Shown here: positions 1-8,750 of the stretch, piece by piece
Layout: every line of letters begins with the position of its first letter
How positions within the stretch are numbered: the first letter of the stretch is position 1
Program-made: the position numbers and the translations under genes
Notes under the pieces: generated by a model
The model's input: only the letters and a program-made list of their open reading frames with translations
What the model was told of the DNA's origin: nothing
The model's database searches: none
Source of the DNA: CAWDCV01 sp963728125
Lineage (GTDB): Bacteria > Actinomycetota > Actinomycetes > CAWDCV01
Reading direction: 5' to 3'
Length of the DNA: 64,000 nt
NCBI GenBank assembly: GCA_963728125.1
Contig: CAVSIZ010000001.1
Location: forward strand, 372,001-436,000

Positions 1-357
1 ACGTCCAAAGAAGTCCGTTTGAAACGTCAGTGTGAACACCCGGGAAACGCCAAGTTCACGTGCGGTGTCGAGCACCCGCGTGAGCAGCAACGTGCCGATG
101 CCCTGGCCGTGCAGCGCCGGGTCGACCGCGAGGGTGCGTACCTCCGCGAGGTCCTCCCACATCACGTGCAGCGCTCCGCAGCCCACGACTGTCGGTGATG
201 CGGCAGCGGCTGCCTCGGCGACCCAGAACTCCTGCACATCCTCGAACAGCGTGACCGTGGCCTTGGACAGCAGGATGCGATCGTCCGCGTAGTGATCGAT
301 CAGCGTGCGGATGGAGCGGACGTCCGTGGTGCGGGCCCGTCGGATAGAGACGCTCAC
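1..357 (-). CDS. GNAT N-acetyltransferase, amino-acid (glutamate) type; C-terminus cut by window edge
   Basis: The 119 visible codons read as the N-terminal and central part of a GNAT fold: an opening beta strand (SIRRARTTDVRSI), then VVGCGALHVMWEDLAEVRTLAV and the acetyl-CoA pyrophosphate loop HGQGIGTLLL at about residues 83-92. The run VSRVFTLTFQTDFF resembles the short actinobacterial amino-acid acetyltransferases (Rv2747/ArgA-like) that make N-acetylglutamate for arginine synthesis; that specific role is inferred. The GTG start overlaps the coaX stop in a GTGA, so the gene is the last visible member of the NAD/CoA operon. The catalytic C-terminal part lies outside the window. Confidence 0.75.
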   Translation of the reverse strand, partial: MSVSIRRARTTDVRSIRTLIDHYADDRILLSKATVTLFEDVQEFWVAEAAAAASPTVVGCGALHVMWEDLAEVRTLAVDPALHGQGIGTLLLTRVLDTARELGVSRVFTLTFQTDFFGR

Positions 358-1133
358 GCGTTGCGCTCGTAGACGAGCCGGAGCCCGATCAGCGTGAGCC
401 ACGGCTCGTGCGCGTCGACGCAGCTGAGCTCGTCGATGACCAGCGGCGCGAGCCCCCCGGTGGCGATGACCGTTACCGACTCGCGCGACTCGCCGAGCTC
501 GGTGACGATACGCCCGACGAGACCGTCCGCCTGTCCGGCGAATCCCCACAGCACCCCCGACTGCAGCGACTCCACCGTGTTCTTGCCAATCACCGACCGC
601 GGCCGGGACAGCTCCACCTTGCGCAGCTGCGCGCCGCGCAGGCCCAGCGCCTCCACCGAGATCTCGATCCCCGGCGCAATCGCGCACCCGAGCAGCTCGC
701 CGCGCGCACTGATGGCGTCGTACGTGGTCGCCGTGCCGAAGTCGACGACCACGCACGGGCCGCCGTACAGGTTGACCGCGGCAACCGCATTGACGACACG
801 GTCGGTGCCAACTTCCTTGGGATTGTCGGTGAGGACCGGCAGGCCGGTACGGACGCCCGGTTCGACGACGACCGCCTGCGCGTCACCGAAGTAGCGACGC
901 ACCATGACGCGCATCTCATGCAGCACCGACGGCACCGTCGAGCACAGCGCGATGCCGTCGACGTCGGCACCTCCCACCGCGGCGTACTGGGAGATGAGCC
1001 CGTGCAGCACGACGGCGAGCTCGTCGGCGGTGCGTCGCGCGTCGGTGGCGATGCGCCAGTGTTCGACAAGATCGACACCGTCGAACAGCCCGAGGACCGT
1101 GTGGGTATTGCCGACGTCGATCGCGAGCAGCAT
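354..1133 (-). CDS. coaX: Type III pantothenate kinase
   Basis: The 259-residue protein has the ASKHA-fold landmarks of CoaX: the phosphate-binding DVGNTHTVLGLF at the N-terminus, GTDRVVNAVAA near residue 108, VVDFGTATTYDAIS near 130, and IATGGLAPLV near 223. Length is normal for the family. It phosphorylates pantothenate, the first step of CoA synthesis, in the cytoplasm. It lies 6 nt downstream of nadC and in the same operon as panC and panD, which make the substrate. The ATG start gives the conserved MLLAIDVGNT opening. Confidence 0.95.
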   Translation of the reverse strand: MLLAIDVGNTHTVLGLFDGVDLVEHWRIATDARRTADELAVVLHGLISQYAAVGGADVDGIALCSTVPSVLHEMRVMVRRYFGDAQAVVVEPGVRTGLPVLTDNPKEVGTDRVVNAVAAVNLYGGPCVVVDFGTATTYDAISARGELLGCAIAPGIEISVEALGLRGAQLRKVELSRPRSVIGKNTVESLQSGVLWGFAGQADGLVGRIVTELGESRESVTVIATGGLAPLVIDELSCVDAHEPWLTLIGLRLVYERNA

Positions 1134-1139
1134 TACTGG

Positions 1140-2073
1140 TCACCCGCCTGCGGCGGATTCGGCCTCCGCCGTGTCAGCGGGCCGACGAGCCGGAGTACGG
1201 AAGTCGCAACCGATGTCGAGCACGGGCGCGGAATGGGTTAGTGCGCCGACGGCGAGGTAGTCGACGCCGGTCGCGGCGACCTCGCGGGCACGATCGAGGG
1301 TCAGCCCGCCGCTCGCCTCGGTCTTCGAGCGGCCGCGGGCGATGTCGACACAGCGCTCGATGTCACGCAGCGACATGTTGTCGAGGAGCACGAGGTCAAC
1401 TCCCGCGTCGACGACCAACTCGCATTGCTCGACAGAGTCGACCTCGACCTCGACCGGCAGCTCGGGAAACGCGGCGCGTACGGCGGCGAAGGCTTCGAGC
1501 ACCCCGCCCGCAGCGATCACGTGATTGTCCTTGACGAGGGCCGCGTCTGACAGCGACATGCGGTGGTTGACACCGCCGCCGCACCGAACGGCGTACTTCT
1601 CCAGCGCCCGCAGCCCGGGCGTCGTCTTGCGCGTATCGCGGATCACCGCGCCGGTTCCTGCGACGGCATCGACCCAGCGCCGGGTCAGCGTCGCGATACC
1701 GGACAGGTGCGACAGCAGGTTGAGCGTGGTCCGCTCCGCGGTCAGGAGCAGCCGGGTGGGGCCAGTCGCGGTCAGCAACACCTCCCCGCGCGCGACGGTC
1801 GAGCCGTCCCGAGCCGAACGACGGACCACGACGTCCCCGTTGCCGGCGAGCGCCAGGACCGTCTCCGCGACGACTAGTCCGGCGACGACACCATCGCTCG
1901 CGCGCAACGAAGTCCGCCACGGCGCGCTGGTCAGCGGGCACGGTCGCCACGCTGGTGACGTCGACGCCGCCGGCCAGGTCCTCGGCGACGGCGAGCCGGG
2001 CGACCCGCTGCACGTAGTCGGGATCGAGGCCTGCCTCGATCAGGCGCTGGCCGAGATCGGCGGTGAAAGTCAC
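1140..2073 (-). CDS. nadC: Nicotinate-nucleotide pyrophosphorylase (carboxylating), with an apparent +1 frameshift
   Basis: The protein converts quinolinate and PRPP to nicotinate mononucleotide in de novo NAD synthesis. The N-terminal part (VTFTADLGQRLIEAGLDPDY to VADFVARE) starts at a GTG that overlaps the nadB stop in a GTGA. The rest (GVVAGLVVAETVL, LSHLSGIATLTRRWVDAV, RDTRKTTPGLRALEKYAV, KDNHVIAAGG, LLDNMS) continues in the next frame. The shift falls in the GCGCGC-type repeat at about 1896-1905, and removing one base restores one continuous protein of about 310 residues, the usual family length. All downstream motifs are intact. The sequence cannot say whether this is a real mutation or a sequencing error; an error is more likely given three similar cases in the window. 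Confidence 0.85.
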
Positions 2074-3698
2074 GTGCTCTTTCCTTCGTACGTCGTCACG
2101 ATCCCGTCGCTGCCGTGCAGCGCGCTGACGAGGTGGCCGAGCCACGCGTCGTCGGCGTCGGGATAGTCCTCGCGCCAGTGGCAGCCCCGCGTCTCCGCCC
2201 GGCGCTGGGCGGCGGCGAGCAGGGCCGCTGCCACGGTAGCGAGATTCGTCACTTCCCAGGCCTCGGTCCCCGGCTTCTCGCTCGTCCGGGCCGCGAGCGC
2301 CTCGATCCGTTGCTCGGCCTCGGCCAACCCACCTGCATCCCGAAGTACACCCGCGCCGCACGTCATGGCCTGCTGCAGCTTTGGCCGACCATCGGGGTCG
2401 ACGAGTGCGGCCGGACGGCTCTCCAGCGCCGGGTCACGGGCCCGAGGCAGCTCGGCGGCGAGGTCGGCGCCGATGCGGCGGGCGAACACCAGACCCTCGA
2501 GCAGCGAGTTCGACGCCAGCCGATTGGCGCCGTGGACACCGGTGCACGCGACCTCGCCGCACGCGTACAGACCCGGGACGCCCGTACGACCGTGCAGGTC
2601 GGTCCGGATCCCGCCGCTGGCGTAATGGGCGGCGGGGGCGACCGGGATGAGATCGCTCACCGGGTCGATCCCGTGCGAGCGGCACGACTCGACGATCGAC
2701 GGGAAGCGGCGCTCGATGACGTCGGCGCCGAGGTGGCGTGCGTCGAGCCAGACGTGGTCGGCGCCGGTCTCACGCATCCGCCGCACGATGGCCTTGGCGA
2801 CAACGTCGCGCGGGGCAAGGTCCGCAAGCGGATGCACGTCTGCCAGGAAGCGCACGCCGTCGGCGTCGACCAGGAAACCACCCTCACCGCGTACGGCCTC
2901 GGAGATCAGCGGCTGCTGCCCGCTGGCTCCCGGACCGAGCCACAGCACCGTGGGGTGAAACTGCACGAACTCGAGGTCCGTCGCGGTTGCCCCCGCGCGC
3001 AGTGCCAGCGCGACTCCGTCACCGGTCGATACGGCGGGGTTGGTGGTCGCGGCGAACACCTGGCCCATGCCCCCGGTCGCTAGCACGACCGCACGAGCGA
3101 GGATCGCGCCGACACCGTCGGGCTGCCCCTCGCCGAGCACGTGCAGCGTGAGCCCGGCGGCGCGCCCCCGCTCATCGCGGAGGAGGTCGAGCACGAGCGC
3201 GTGCTCGACGACGCGGATCCGCTCGTCCGCGCGGACGGCAGCAACCAGGGCGCGCGAAATCTCGGCGCCGGTGGCGTCCCCGCCAGCGTGCGCGATGCGG
3301 CGGCGCAGGTGTCCGCCCTCGCGGGTGAGTTCGATCTCGCCGTCGGGCGCTCGGTCGAACTCGGCGCCACGCGCCACGAGATCGCGGACCGCCTGCGGGC
3401 CCTCGGTCACGAGCACGCGGACGGCCGCCTCGTCGCAGAGCCCCACGCCCGCCGTGAGTGTGTCGTGCAGGTGCTGTTCCGGTGTATCGCCCGGCCCCAG
3501 TGCCGCGGCGATGCCGCCCTGCGCCCAGCGGGTCGACCCCGCGTCGAGCAACGCCTTGGTGACGAGCAGCACCCGGCCGGCGGCTCGCGCTTCGAGCGCG
3601 GCAGTCAGCCCGGCGACCCCGCTGCCGACGACGACCACGTCGGCATACGTCGTCCAGCCTGGCTCGGGTGCGAGCAGGCGCTGGGGTAGCTCGATCAT
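2070..3698 (-). CDS. nadB: L-aspartate oxidase
   Basis: A 542-residue flavoprotein that oxidises L-aspartate to iminoaspartate, the first step of bacterial NAD synthesis. The FAD dinucleotide-binding motif VVVGSGVAGLTAALEA is at about residue 22. RWAQGGIAAAL, LATGGMGQVFAATTNPAVSTGDG, EFVQFHPT and the C-terminal NRLASNSLLEGLVFA are diagnostic of NadB rather than the related SdhA. The start overlaps the panD stop (ATGA) and the stop overlaps the nadC start, so translation is probably coupled. The partner quinolinate synthase gene nadA is not in the window. Confidence 0.95.
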   Translation of the reverse strand: MIELPQRLLAPEPGWTTYADVVVVGSGVAGLTAALEARAAGRVLLVTKALLDAGSTRWAQGGIAAALGPGDTPEQHLHDTLTAGVGLCDEAAVRVLVTEGPQAVRDLVARGAEFDRAPDGEIELTREGGHLRRRIAHAGGDATGAEISRALVAAVRADERIRVVEHALVLDLLRDERGRAAGLTLHVLGEGQPDGVGAILARAVVLATGGMGQVFAATTNPAVSTGDGVALALRAGATATDLEFVQFHPTVLWLGPGASGQQPLISEAVRGEGGFLVDADGVRFLADVHPLADLAPRDVVAKAIVRRMRETGADHVWLDARHLGADVIERRFPSIVESCRSHGIDPVSDLIPVAPAAHYASGGIRTDLHGRTGVPGLYACGEVACTGVHGANRLASNSLLEGLVFARRIGADLAAELPRARDPALESRPAALVDPDGRPKLQQAMTCGAGVLRDAGGLAEAEQRIEALAARTSEKPGTEAWEVTNLATVAAALLAAAQRRAETRGCHWREDYPDADDAWLGHLVSALHGSDGIVTTYEGKST

Positions 3699-4108
3699 CA
3701 GCTGGCCAGAGCATCCCCGCGGACGAGGCCCGCCATGGCTTCGGCCGGATCGTGCCCGGTGCCGACGATCCGGTTCGCGGCGTCGACGAAGACGACCTTG
3801 GGTTCACGCTCGCGAGCCTCGCGATCGTCCATCAGCCCGTACGCGATGAGGATCACCAGGTCGCCGACATGCACCAGTCGAGCGGCGGCGCCGTTGATGC
3901 CGATGACGCCGGAGCCGCGTGGGCCGGGGATGACGTACGTCTCCAGCCGAGCGCCGTTGGTGACGTCCACGATGGCCACCTTCTCACCTGGCAGCAGGTC
4001 GGCGGCATCGAGCAGGTCCTCGTCGACCGTCACCGACCCGACGTAGTTCAGGTCGGCCTGGGTCACCGTGGCCCGGTGGATCTTGGCCGTGAGCATGGTG
4101 CGCAGCAT
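3698..4108 (-). CDS. panD: Aspartate 1-decarboxylase
   Basis: The 136-residue pro-enzyme decarboxylates aspartate to beta-alanine for pantothenate. It shows the self-cleavage site G-S in LNYVGSVTVDEDLL, where the serine becomes the pyruvoyl cofactor, and the family motifs NGARLETYVI, GSGVIGINGAAARLVHVGDLVILIAY. The first ATG (MLRTML) matches the usual actinobacterial start better than the internal ATG four codons later. It sits 4 nt after panC and overlaps nadB. Confidence 0.95.
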   Translation of the reverse strand: MLRTMLTAKIHRATVTQADLNYVGSVTVDEDLLDAADLLPGEKVAIVDVTNGARLETYVIPGPRGSGVIGINGAAARLVHVGDLVILIAYGLMDDREAREREPKVVFVDAANRIVGTGHDPAEAMAGLVRGDALAS

Positions 4109-4112
4109 GCGA

Positions 4113-4992
4113 TCACGCCCGCTCGCGAGTCGGCGACAGCTGAACGGTCACGTTGTCGATCAGCCGGGTGGAGCCGACCCGGCCGGCAACGGCGAGCAAC
4201 GCCGGACCGCTGGCATCGGACCCCAGGTCGACGAGACGAACGGGGTCGACGAGGACCACGTAGTCCAGATCGACCGCCGGCTCGTCCGCGAGCACCTTGT
4301 TCGCAGTGGCCCACACGGCCGGAGCAGCGTCGCCGCCGGCGGCGGCGTCCTCGCCGGCACGCAACGCGCGGGAGATCGCCAGCGCGGCGACGCGATCCGC
4401 AGGCGAGAGATGGCGGTTGCGACTCGACAGCGCCAGGCCATCTGGCTCGCGAACAGTCGGCACGGTCACGATCTGCACCGGGACGTCAAGGTCAGCGACC
4501 ATGCGACGGATCAGCACGACCTGCTGGGCGTCCTTAGTTCCGAAGAAGGCTAAGTGGGGTGTTACCAGATGAAAGAGCTTGAGGACGACGGTGAGGACGC
4601 CATCGAAGTGGCCCGGCCGGTGCGTGCCCTCGAGGACGTCGCCGAGAGCGCCGGCGGACACCGTCACGATCGGCTGCTCGGGATAGATCGCCAACGTCGA
4701 CGGAGCGAACACGAGGTCGACTCCCTCGACCGCACACATCTCGAGGTCGGCGTCGAACGTGCGCGGGATACCGGGCGAGATCCTCGTTCGCCCCGAACTG
4801 CAACGGATTGACGAAGATGCTGACGACGACAGCATCCGCGGCGGCGCGGGCGGCACGAATCAGTGCTCGATGTCCCTCGTGTAGCGCACCCATGGTGGGC
4901 ACGAGGGCGACGATGCCCGGCTGCGCGGCGCGGGCAGTCTCCAGCTCCGTGCGGTCGCCGACCACGACCGGCCGGGTCAGCGTGCCGCTCAT
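4113..4992 (-). CDS. panC: Pantothenate synthetase, with an apparent +1 frameshift
   Basis: The enzyme joins pantoate and beta-alanine using ATP. The N-terminal half has the signature VPTMGALHEGHRALIRAA and SIFVNPLQFGANEDLARYP. The protein then leaves frame and resumes as RTFDADLEMCAVEGVDLVFAPS in the next frame, with HFDGVLTVVLKLFHLVTPHLAFFGTKDAQQ and SSRNRHLS downstream. The shift is a one-base excess in the GGG (plus strand) at 4765-4767; two G would give continuous YPRTFDADLE. Corrected length is about 293 residues, near normal. The start overlaps the DUF2520 gene stop (ATGA). It is called a gene rather than a pseudogene because everything else is intact. Confidence 0.85.
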
Positions 4993-5915
4993 GCGGGCGC
5001 CTCCTCTGACCGGCGGGCGAGGACGTCGAGCAGCGCCTCCGCGTCCGAAGGGTCGAGCACCCGAGCAGCGAGCGCCCGATCGGCGGTCAGCCGAGCCATC
5101 GCGAGGTAGGCCGCGTGCGAGGCCGCCGACTCGGCGCCGATGTGCTCGAGGTGCGCCGCGACCGTGCCCGCATCGCCGCGCGCGACGGGACCGGTGAGCG
5201 CGGCGTCGCCTACGCGTAGTGCGCCGTCGAGCGCTGCCACAAGCAGCGGCCCGAGCATCGCGGCAGGGTTCTCCACCCCGGCCGCGCGAAGCAGATCGGA
5301 CGCCTGACCGACGAGCGTGACCAGGTGGTTCGAGCCAGTGGCAAGTCCCGCGTGGTACAGCGCCCGGCGCTCCTCCGGGATCCAGACCGGCTCGCCACCC
5401 ATCTCGAGCACGAGTGCCTCGGCCACGGGTCGCAGCGCGTCGGGTGCCGTCACTCCGAAGCTGGCACCGGGGAGCCGTCGCAGGTCATCGGCGGTGCCCG
5501 AGAAGGTCATCGCCGGATGCAGTGCCAACGGCAGGGCGCCGATGCGGGAGGCCGCGCGCAGCACATCAACGCCGTGCCGACCGCTCGGATGGGCGATCAG
5601 CTGGCCGCGACGTACCGCCTCGGTGGCCACCAGGCCGTCGACCAGACCGGGAAGGACGTCGTCAGGAACGGCCAGCAGGAGCAGGTCGGCCGCCATGGCG
5701 ACGGCCGCTGGCTCGCGCACCGGAACGTCGGGAAGCAGCGCGCGAGCGCGGGCTTGCGACGCTTCCGATACGGCGGAGACCGCCACCACGCGGTGACCGG
5801 CTCGACTGAGGGCTGCGCCCAAGACCGCCCCGACCCGACCGGCCCCGATCACGCCGACCGACAGGCGGGCGGGACGGGCCTGCGCAGCGTCGCGCGGCAA
5901 GCCAGACATGCTCAT
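4989..5915 (-). CDS. Rossmann-fold and DUF2520 domain protein (putative oxidoreductase)
   Basis: A 308-residue protein with an N-terminal NAD(P)-binding loop VGVIGAGRVGAVLGAAL at about residues 19-35, LLLAVPDDVLPGLVDGL, and the DUF2520 region with HPAMTFSGTADDLRRLPGASFGVT followed by a helical half containing YHAGLATGSNHLVTLVGQA. The fold resembles ketopantoate reductase, and the gene sits at the head of the panC-panD operon, so a role in pantoate supply is a reasonable but unproven inference. The ATG at 5915 follows a GGAAGG ribosome site 4 nt away. A longer reading back to 6014 has no such site and would add an unconserved tail. Confidence 0.8.
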   Translation of the reverse strand: MSMSGLPRDAAQARPARLSVGVIGAGRVGAVLGAALSRAGHRVVAVSAVSEASQARARALLPDVPVREPAAVAMAADLLLLAVPDDVLPGLVDGLVATEAVRRGQLIAHPSGRHGVDVLRAASRIGALPLALHPAMTFSGTADDLRRLPGASFGVTAPDALRPVAEALVLEMGGEPVWIPEERRALYHAGLATGSNHLVTLVGQASDLLRAAGVENPAAMLGPLLVAALDGALRVGDAALTGPVARGDAGTVAAHLEHIGAESAASHAAYLAMARLTADRALAARVLDPSDAEALLDVLARRSEEAPA

Positions 5916-5997
5916 GGCGCCTTCCGTTCCAGTCCTCGAGGGGTACCGGACGTACGTTCTCGCAGGATAACGCTCGGACCTGGGTAGGTAGTCCCTC

Positions 5998-6612
5998 GTG
6001 TCCTTGGACTCCACCGTCGAAGACCTCGTCCGCCAGTACGGCTACCCGGCTCTCGCCGGCGTCATCCTGGTGGAGAACCTGTTCCCGCCGATTCCGTCCG
6101 AGGTCGTGCTGCCACTCGCGGGCTACCAGGTGTCGCGTGGCGTCCTCGGGTTCGGCTGGTCCGTCGTCGCGGCCACAATCGGGTCGGTCGTGGGCGCGCT
6201 GCTGCTGTACTGGTTGGGACGGCGAGGCGGCCGACCGGCAGTGCTGCGGTTCGGTCGAGTGCTGCGCGTCAACGAGGACGACCTCGATCGTGGCGACGCC
6301 TGGATGGAGCGGCGCGGATCGTGGGCCGTCTTCCTCGGCCGGATGGTGCCCGGCCTGCGCAGCCTCGTGTCAATCCCGGCCGGCGTGCTGTGCATGCCGC
6401 TGCTGAAGTTCACGGTGCTGACGACGCTGGGCTCCGCGATCTGGAATGCGGCACTGATCGGTGCTGGCGTCGCTCTGGGCTCGGCGTACGAGCGGCTGTC
6501 CGGCCCGATCTCCATCGCCGCTCTCGTCGTGCTGGGTGTGGCCGCCATCGCGGCATTCGTGTTCATCCGGCGATACCGCCAGCGTCGGCGCAAGAGCACA
6601 ATGCGGGCATGA
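5998..6612 (+). CDS. DedA family membrane protein
   Basis: The 204-residue integral membrane protein has the SNARE-associated/VTT core of DedA proteins: ENLFPPIPSEVVLPLAGY near residue 25 with the conserved acidic residue, a glycine-rich GSVVGALLLYWLGRRGG, and the second re-entrant motif FLGRMVPGLRSLVSIPAGVLCM near residue 113. The C-terminus ends with a TM helix and a basic tail RRYRQRRRKS. DedA proteins act in membrane lipid homeostasis and carrier-lipid recycling. The start is GTG; the minus-strand pan/nad operon begins about 80 nt away in the opposite direction, so 5916-5997 should contain both promoters. The stop overlaps the next gene (ATGA). Confidence 0.9.
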   Translation: MSLDSTVEDLVRQYGYPALAGVILVENLFPPIPSEVVLPLAGYQVSRGVLGFGWSVVAATIGSVVGALLLYWLGRRGGRPAVLRFGRVLRVNEDDLDRGDAWMERRGSWAVFLGRMVPGLRSLVSIPAGVLCMPLLKFTVLTTLGSAIWNAALIGAGVALGSAYERLSGPISIAALVVLGVAAIAAFVFIRRYRQRRRKSTMRA

Positions 6613-7040
6613 GCGAACGCAGTTCCCACGACACCGAGTCGGTGGATGTCGTCAACGAGGTCCTCGAGCGGGTATGGCGGCAGGGCGACGCTAACGCGAT
6701 CGACGAGCTCTTCGGTGCGGAGATCGCCGCTGAGGTTGCGAAGCACCATCGCCAGCTGCTGACCGGCTTCCCCGACGTCACGATCGACGTCGACGACATG
6801 ATCGTCGACGGGGACACGGTGGCGGCGCGGCTGTCCCTAACCGGGACGCACACCGGCAGCTTCGCCGATGTCGAGCCGACCGGGCAGCGGGTGAGCTGGT
6901 GCTCGATGCGGTGGTGGGAGGTGCACGAGGGTCGGGTGGTCGAGACCTGGGCGATGCAGGATCGGCTCGGGCTGCTGCAGCAGCTGGGCGCGCTGCCCAC
7001 GGTCACCGGCGTCACGTGGGCGAGCTCGCTGCAGTCCTGA
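6609..7040 (+). CDS. SnoaL/NTF2-like ester cyclase family protein
   Basis: The 143-residue protein has a SnoaL-like cone: an N-terminal helix (VNEVLERVWRQGDANAIDELF), HHRQLLTGFPDVTIDVDDMIVDGDTVAARLSLTGTH, and a C-terminal strand pair MRWWEVHEGRVVETWAMQD. These small folds bind hydrophobic ligands or act as polyketide cyclases or dehydratases; the substrate here is unknown. The start overlaps the DedA stop by 4 nt, so the two genes are co-transcribed. The 3' end overlaps the convergent small membrane gene by 29 nt. Confidence 0.8.
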   Translation: MSERSSHDTESVDVVNEVLERVWRQGDANAIDELFGAEIAAEVAKHHRQLLTGFPDVTIDVDDMIVDGDTVAARLSLTGTHTGSFADVEPTGQRVSWCSMRWWEVHEGRVVETWAMQDRLGLLQQLGALPTVTGVTWASSLQS

Positions 7041-7278
7041 CCCGTACCCGCAGCCCGAAGTTGATCAGCTGGCGCAGGAGCATGATGCCCGCTGCGCCCG
7101 CAATCACCTCCCACGACAGCCGCCCGCTCAGCCGCAACAGCCCGGCCGCGACCCAGAAGTCAACGGCGACCGAGAGGGCCAGGAGCGGTCGCCGGACCGT
7201 CGCGAGCACGATGGCGCCGCTGATCAACCCGGCGGCCGAACAAAACAACGCAAGAAAGCGCACCAGCTCCGTACTCAC
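7012..7278 (-). CDS. Small hypothetical membrane protein
   Basis: An 88-residue protein with about three hydrophobic helices (FLALFCSAAGLISGAIVLAT; LLALSVAVDFWVAAGLLRL; VIAGAAGIMLLRQLINFGL) and a basic C-terminus. No family is recognised from the sequence. The start overlaps the stop of the DUF1622 gene at 7275-7278, so the pair is probably an operon and the products may act together. It overlaps the SnoaL-like gene tail by 29 nt. Confidence 0.65.
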   Translation of the reverse strand: MSTELVRFLALFCSAAGLISGAIVLATVRRPLLALSVAVDFWVAAGLLRLSGRLSWEVIAGAAGIMLLRQLINFGLRVRVRTAASSPT

Positions 7279-7655
7279 GATCGGTTCTCAGCGGCCGCCT
7301 GCGCCTCGATCTCCGCGCGCTCCTGCCGGATCTCGCGGCCGACGAAGTAGTTCAGAGCGGTACGGATCGCAGCAATCGCGGCCAGCTGGCCGATCTCCTG
7401 AAACGTCGGCGCAATCGCCGTCCGCAAGATGTCACCGGCGAGCTGGAACTCGAGACCGAGCGTGAGATAGCGCGCGAGGGAGAGCCGGATGGGCGTCAGA
7501 AACTCGGTGCGGCGGTCTCGAACGGCGAAGACGACGAATCGGACGAACGCGAGGACGGCCCCGACGAAGATGACGAGGGCCCCCGCCGCCTCGATGAGGC
7601 GGACGAGGACGTCGATGACCGCGACCAGGGTGTCCTGGGTGAACACGTCGTCCAT
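7275..7655 (-). CDS. DUF1622 family membrane protein
   Basis: The 126-residue protein matches the DUF1622 pattern: two N-terminal TM helices (VIDVLVRLIEAAGALVIFVG; VLAFVRFVVFAV), then the conserved RLSLARYLTLGLEFQLAGDI and a third helix with IGQLAAIAAIRTALNYFVGREI, ending in an acidic/basic tail. The function of the family is unknown. The ATG at 7655 gives MDDVFTQDT; an in-frame extension to 7823 has no family similarity and overlaps the divergent methyltransferase region. Confidence 0.8.
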   Translation of the reverse strand: MDDVFTQDTLVAVIDVLVRLIEAAGALVIFVGAVLAFVRFVVFAVRDRRTEFLTPIRLSLARYLTLGLEFQLAGDILRTAIAPTFQEIGQLAAIAAIRTALNYFVGREIRQERAEIEAQAAAENRS

Positions 7656-7694
7656 GCGGGAATGGTGGACCGTCGAGCGCCTCGGGGCTCGGGG

Positions 7695-8750
7695 ATGACG
7701 CGCTTGCCAGGTCACGGTACGGTCACGACCGTGCCGGAATGGTCCACATGGCGAGACGCGACTGAGCGGGCGCTGTACGGCCCGGATGGTTTCTACCGTC
7801 GACCCGAGGGCGCCGCCGGCCACTTCCGCACGTCGGTCGGCACGGGAACATGGTTCGCGCAGGCCCTGGTACGGCTCGCGGATGAGGTCGATGCATCACT
7901 CGGCAGACCGGATCCGTTCACGATCGTGGACCTCGGGGCGGCGCGCGGTGAGCTGCTGACGACGCTTGCCTCGATCGGGCTCGACCCCCGGTGGCAGCTG
8001 CACGGGGTAGACGTCGTCCCGCGACCCGACGTGCTGCCTCCCGGCGTGGGCTGGTCGGGCACGGTGCCAGCGCCGGTGACCGGCTTGATCGTCGCGAACG
8101 AGTGGCTGGACGACCTGCCGGTAGACGTGGTCGAGCACGCGCCGGACGGGCTCCGCCAGGTGCTGGTGGACCCGGCCACGGGGGACGAGACGCTGGGCGC
8201 AGCGGTGCCCGACCCGGACGCCGCCTGGCTGACCGAGTGGTGGCCGCTGCTGTCGGGCGGCGTCGGCGACCGAGCCGAGGTGGGCCGGCCGCGCGACACC
8301 GCCTGGAGCTCGGCGGTCGCTGCTCTGAGCCGCGGGGTCGCCGTCGCCATCGACTACTCGCATGAGCTCGCCGACCGCGCGGGCGGGATGCTGCCGGCGG
8401 GAACGCTCGCCGGCTACGTCGGCGGGCGCCTCGTGCCACCCATTCCCGACGGTAGCTGCGACGTGACGGCGCATGTAGCACTCGACGCCTGCGCGGCGGC
8501 GGGGGAACGCAGCGGCGCGTCGATGTCGCTGCTCGTACGGCAACGTGAGGCATTGCATGCGTTGGGCGTGAATGGCCAACGTCCCACGCGCGACCTCGCC
8601 GAGCGCGACCCAGCGTCGTACCTGCGAGAGCTGACTCGAACGTCAGAAGCGGCCGAGCTCGTGCAGCGCGGCGGGCTTGGCGACTTCGGCTGGCTCGTCC
8701 AGTGCGTGGGCGTACCTCTGCCCCCGTCGCTAGCGGCGCTGCGCGACTAA
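7695..8750 (+). CDS. MidA-type SAM-dependent methyltransferase (DUF185)
   Basis: About 351 residues. It contains the SAM-binding motif IVDLGAARGELLTTLA, the MidA-like GLIVANEWLDDLPVDVVEH, and AVAIDYSHELADRAGGMLPAGTLAGY with CDVTAHVALDACAAAGE. These features match the NDUFAF7/MidA family, which in mitochondria methylates a complex I arginine; the bacterial substrate is not known. Start is uncertain: ATG 7695 or GTG 7731, the latter just after a TACGGT-like -10 element and possibly leaderless. The 3' end overlaps the convergent P450 gene by 4 nt. Confidence 0.85.
   Translation: MTRLPGHGTVTTVPEWSTWRDATERALYGPDGFYRRPEGAAGHFRTSVGTGTWFAQALVRLADEVDASLGRPDPFTIVDLGAARGELLTTLASIGLDPRWQLHGVDVVPRPDVLPPGVGWSGTVPAPVTGLIVANEWLDDLPVDVVEHAPDGLRQVLVDPATGDETLGAAVPDPDAAWLTEWWPLLSGGVGDRAEVGRPRDTAWSSAVAALSRGVAVAIDYSHELADRAGGMLPAGTLAGYVGGRLVPPIPDGSCDVTAHVALDACAAAGERSGASMSLLVRQREALHALGVNGQRPTRDLAERDPASYLRELTRTSEAAELVQRGGLGDFGWLVQCVGVPLPPSLAALRD

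Noticed and set aside
2070..2073. Programmed frameshift to explain nadC
   Set aside because: No slippery heptamer, stop codon stimulator or conserved stem-loop is visible at 1896-1905; the shift direction is the same as in three other unrelated genes.
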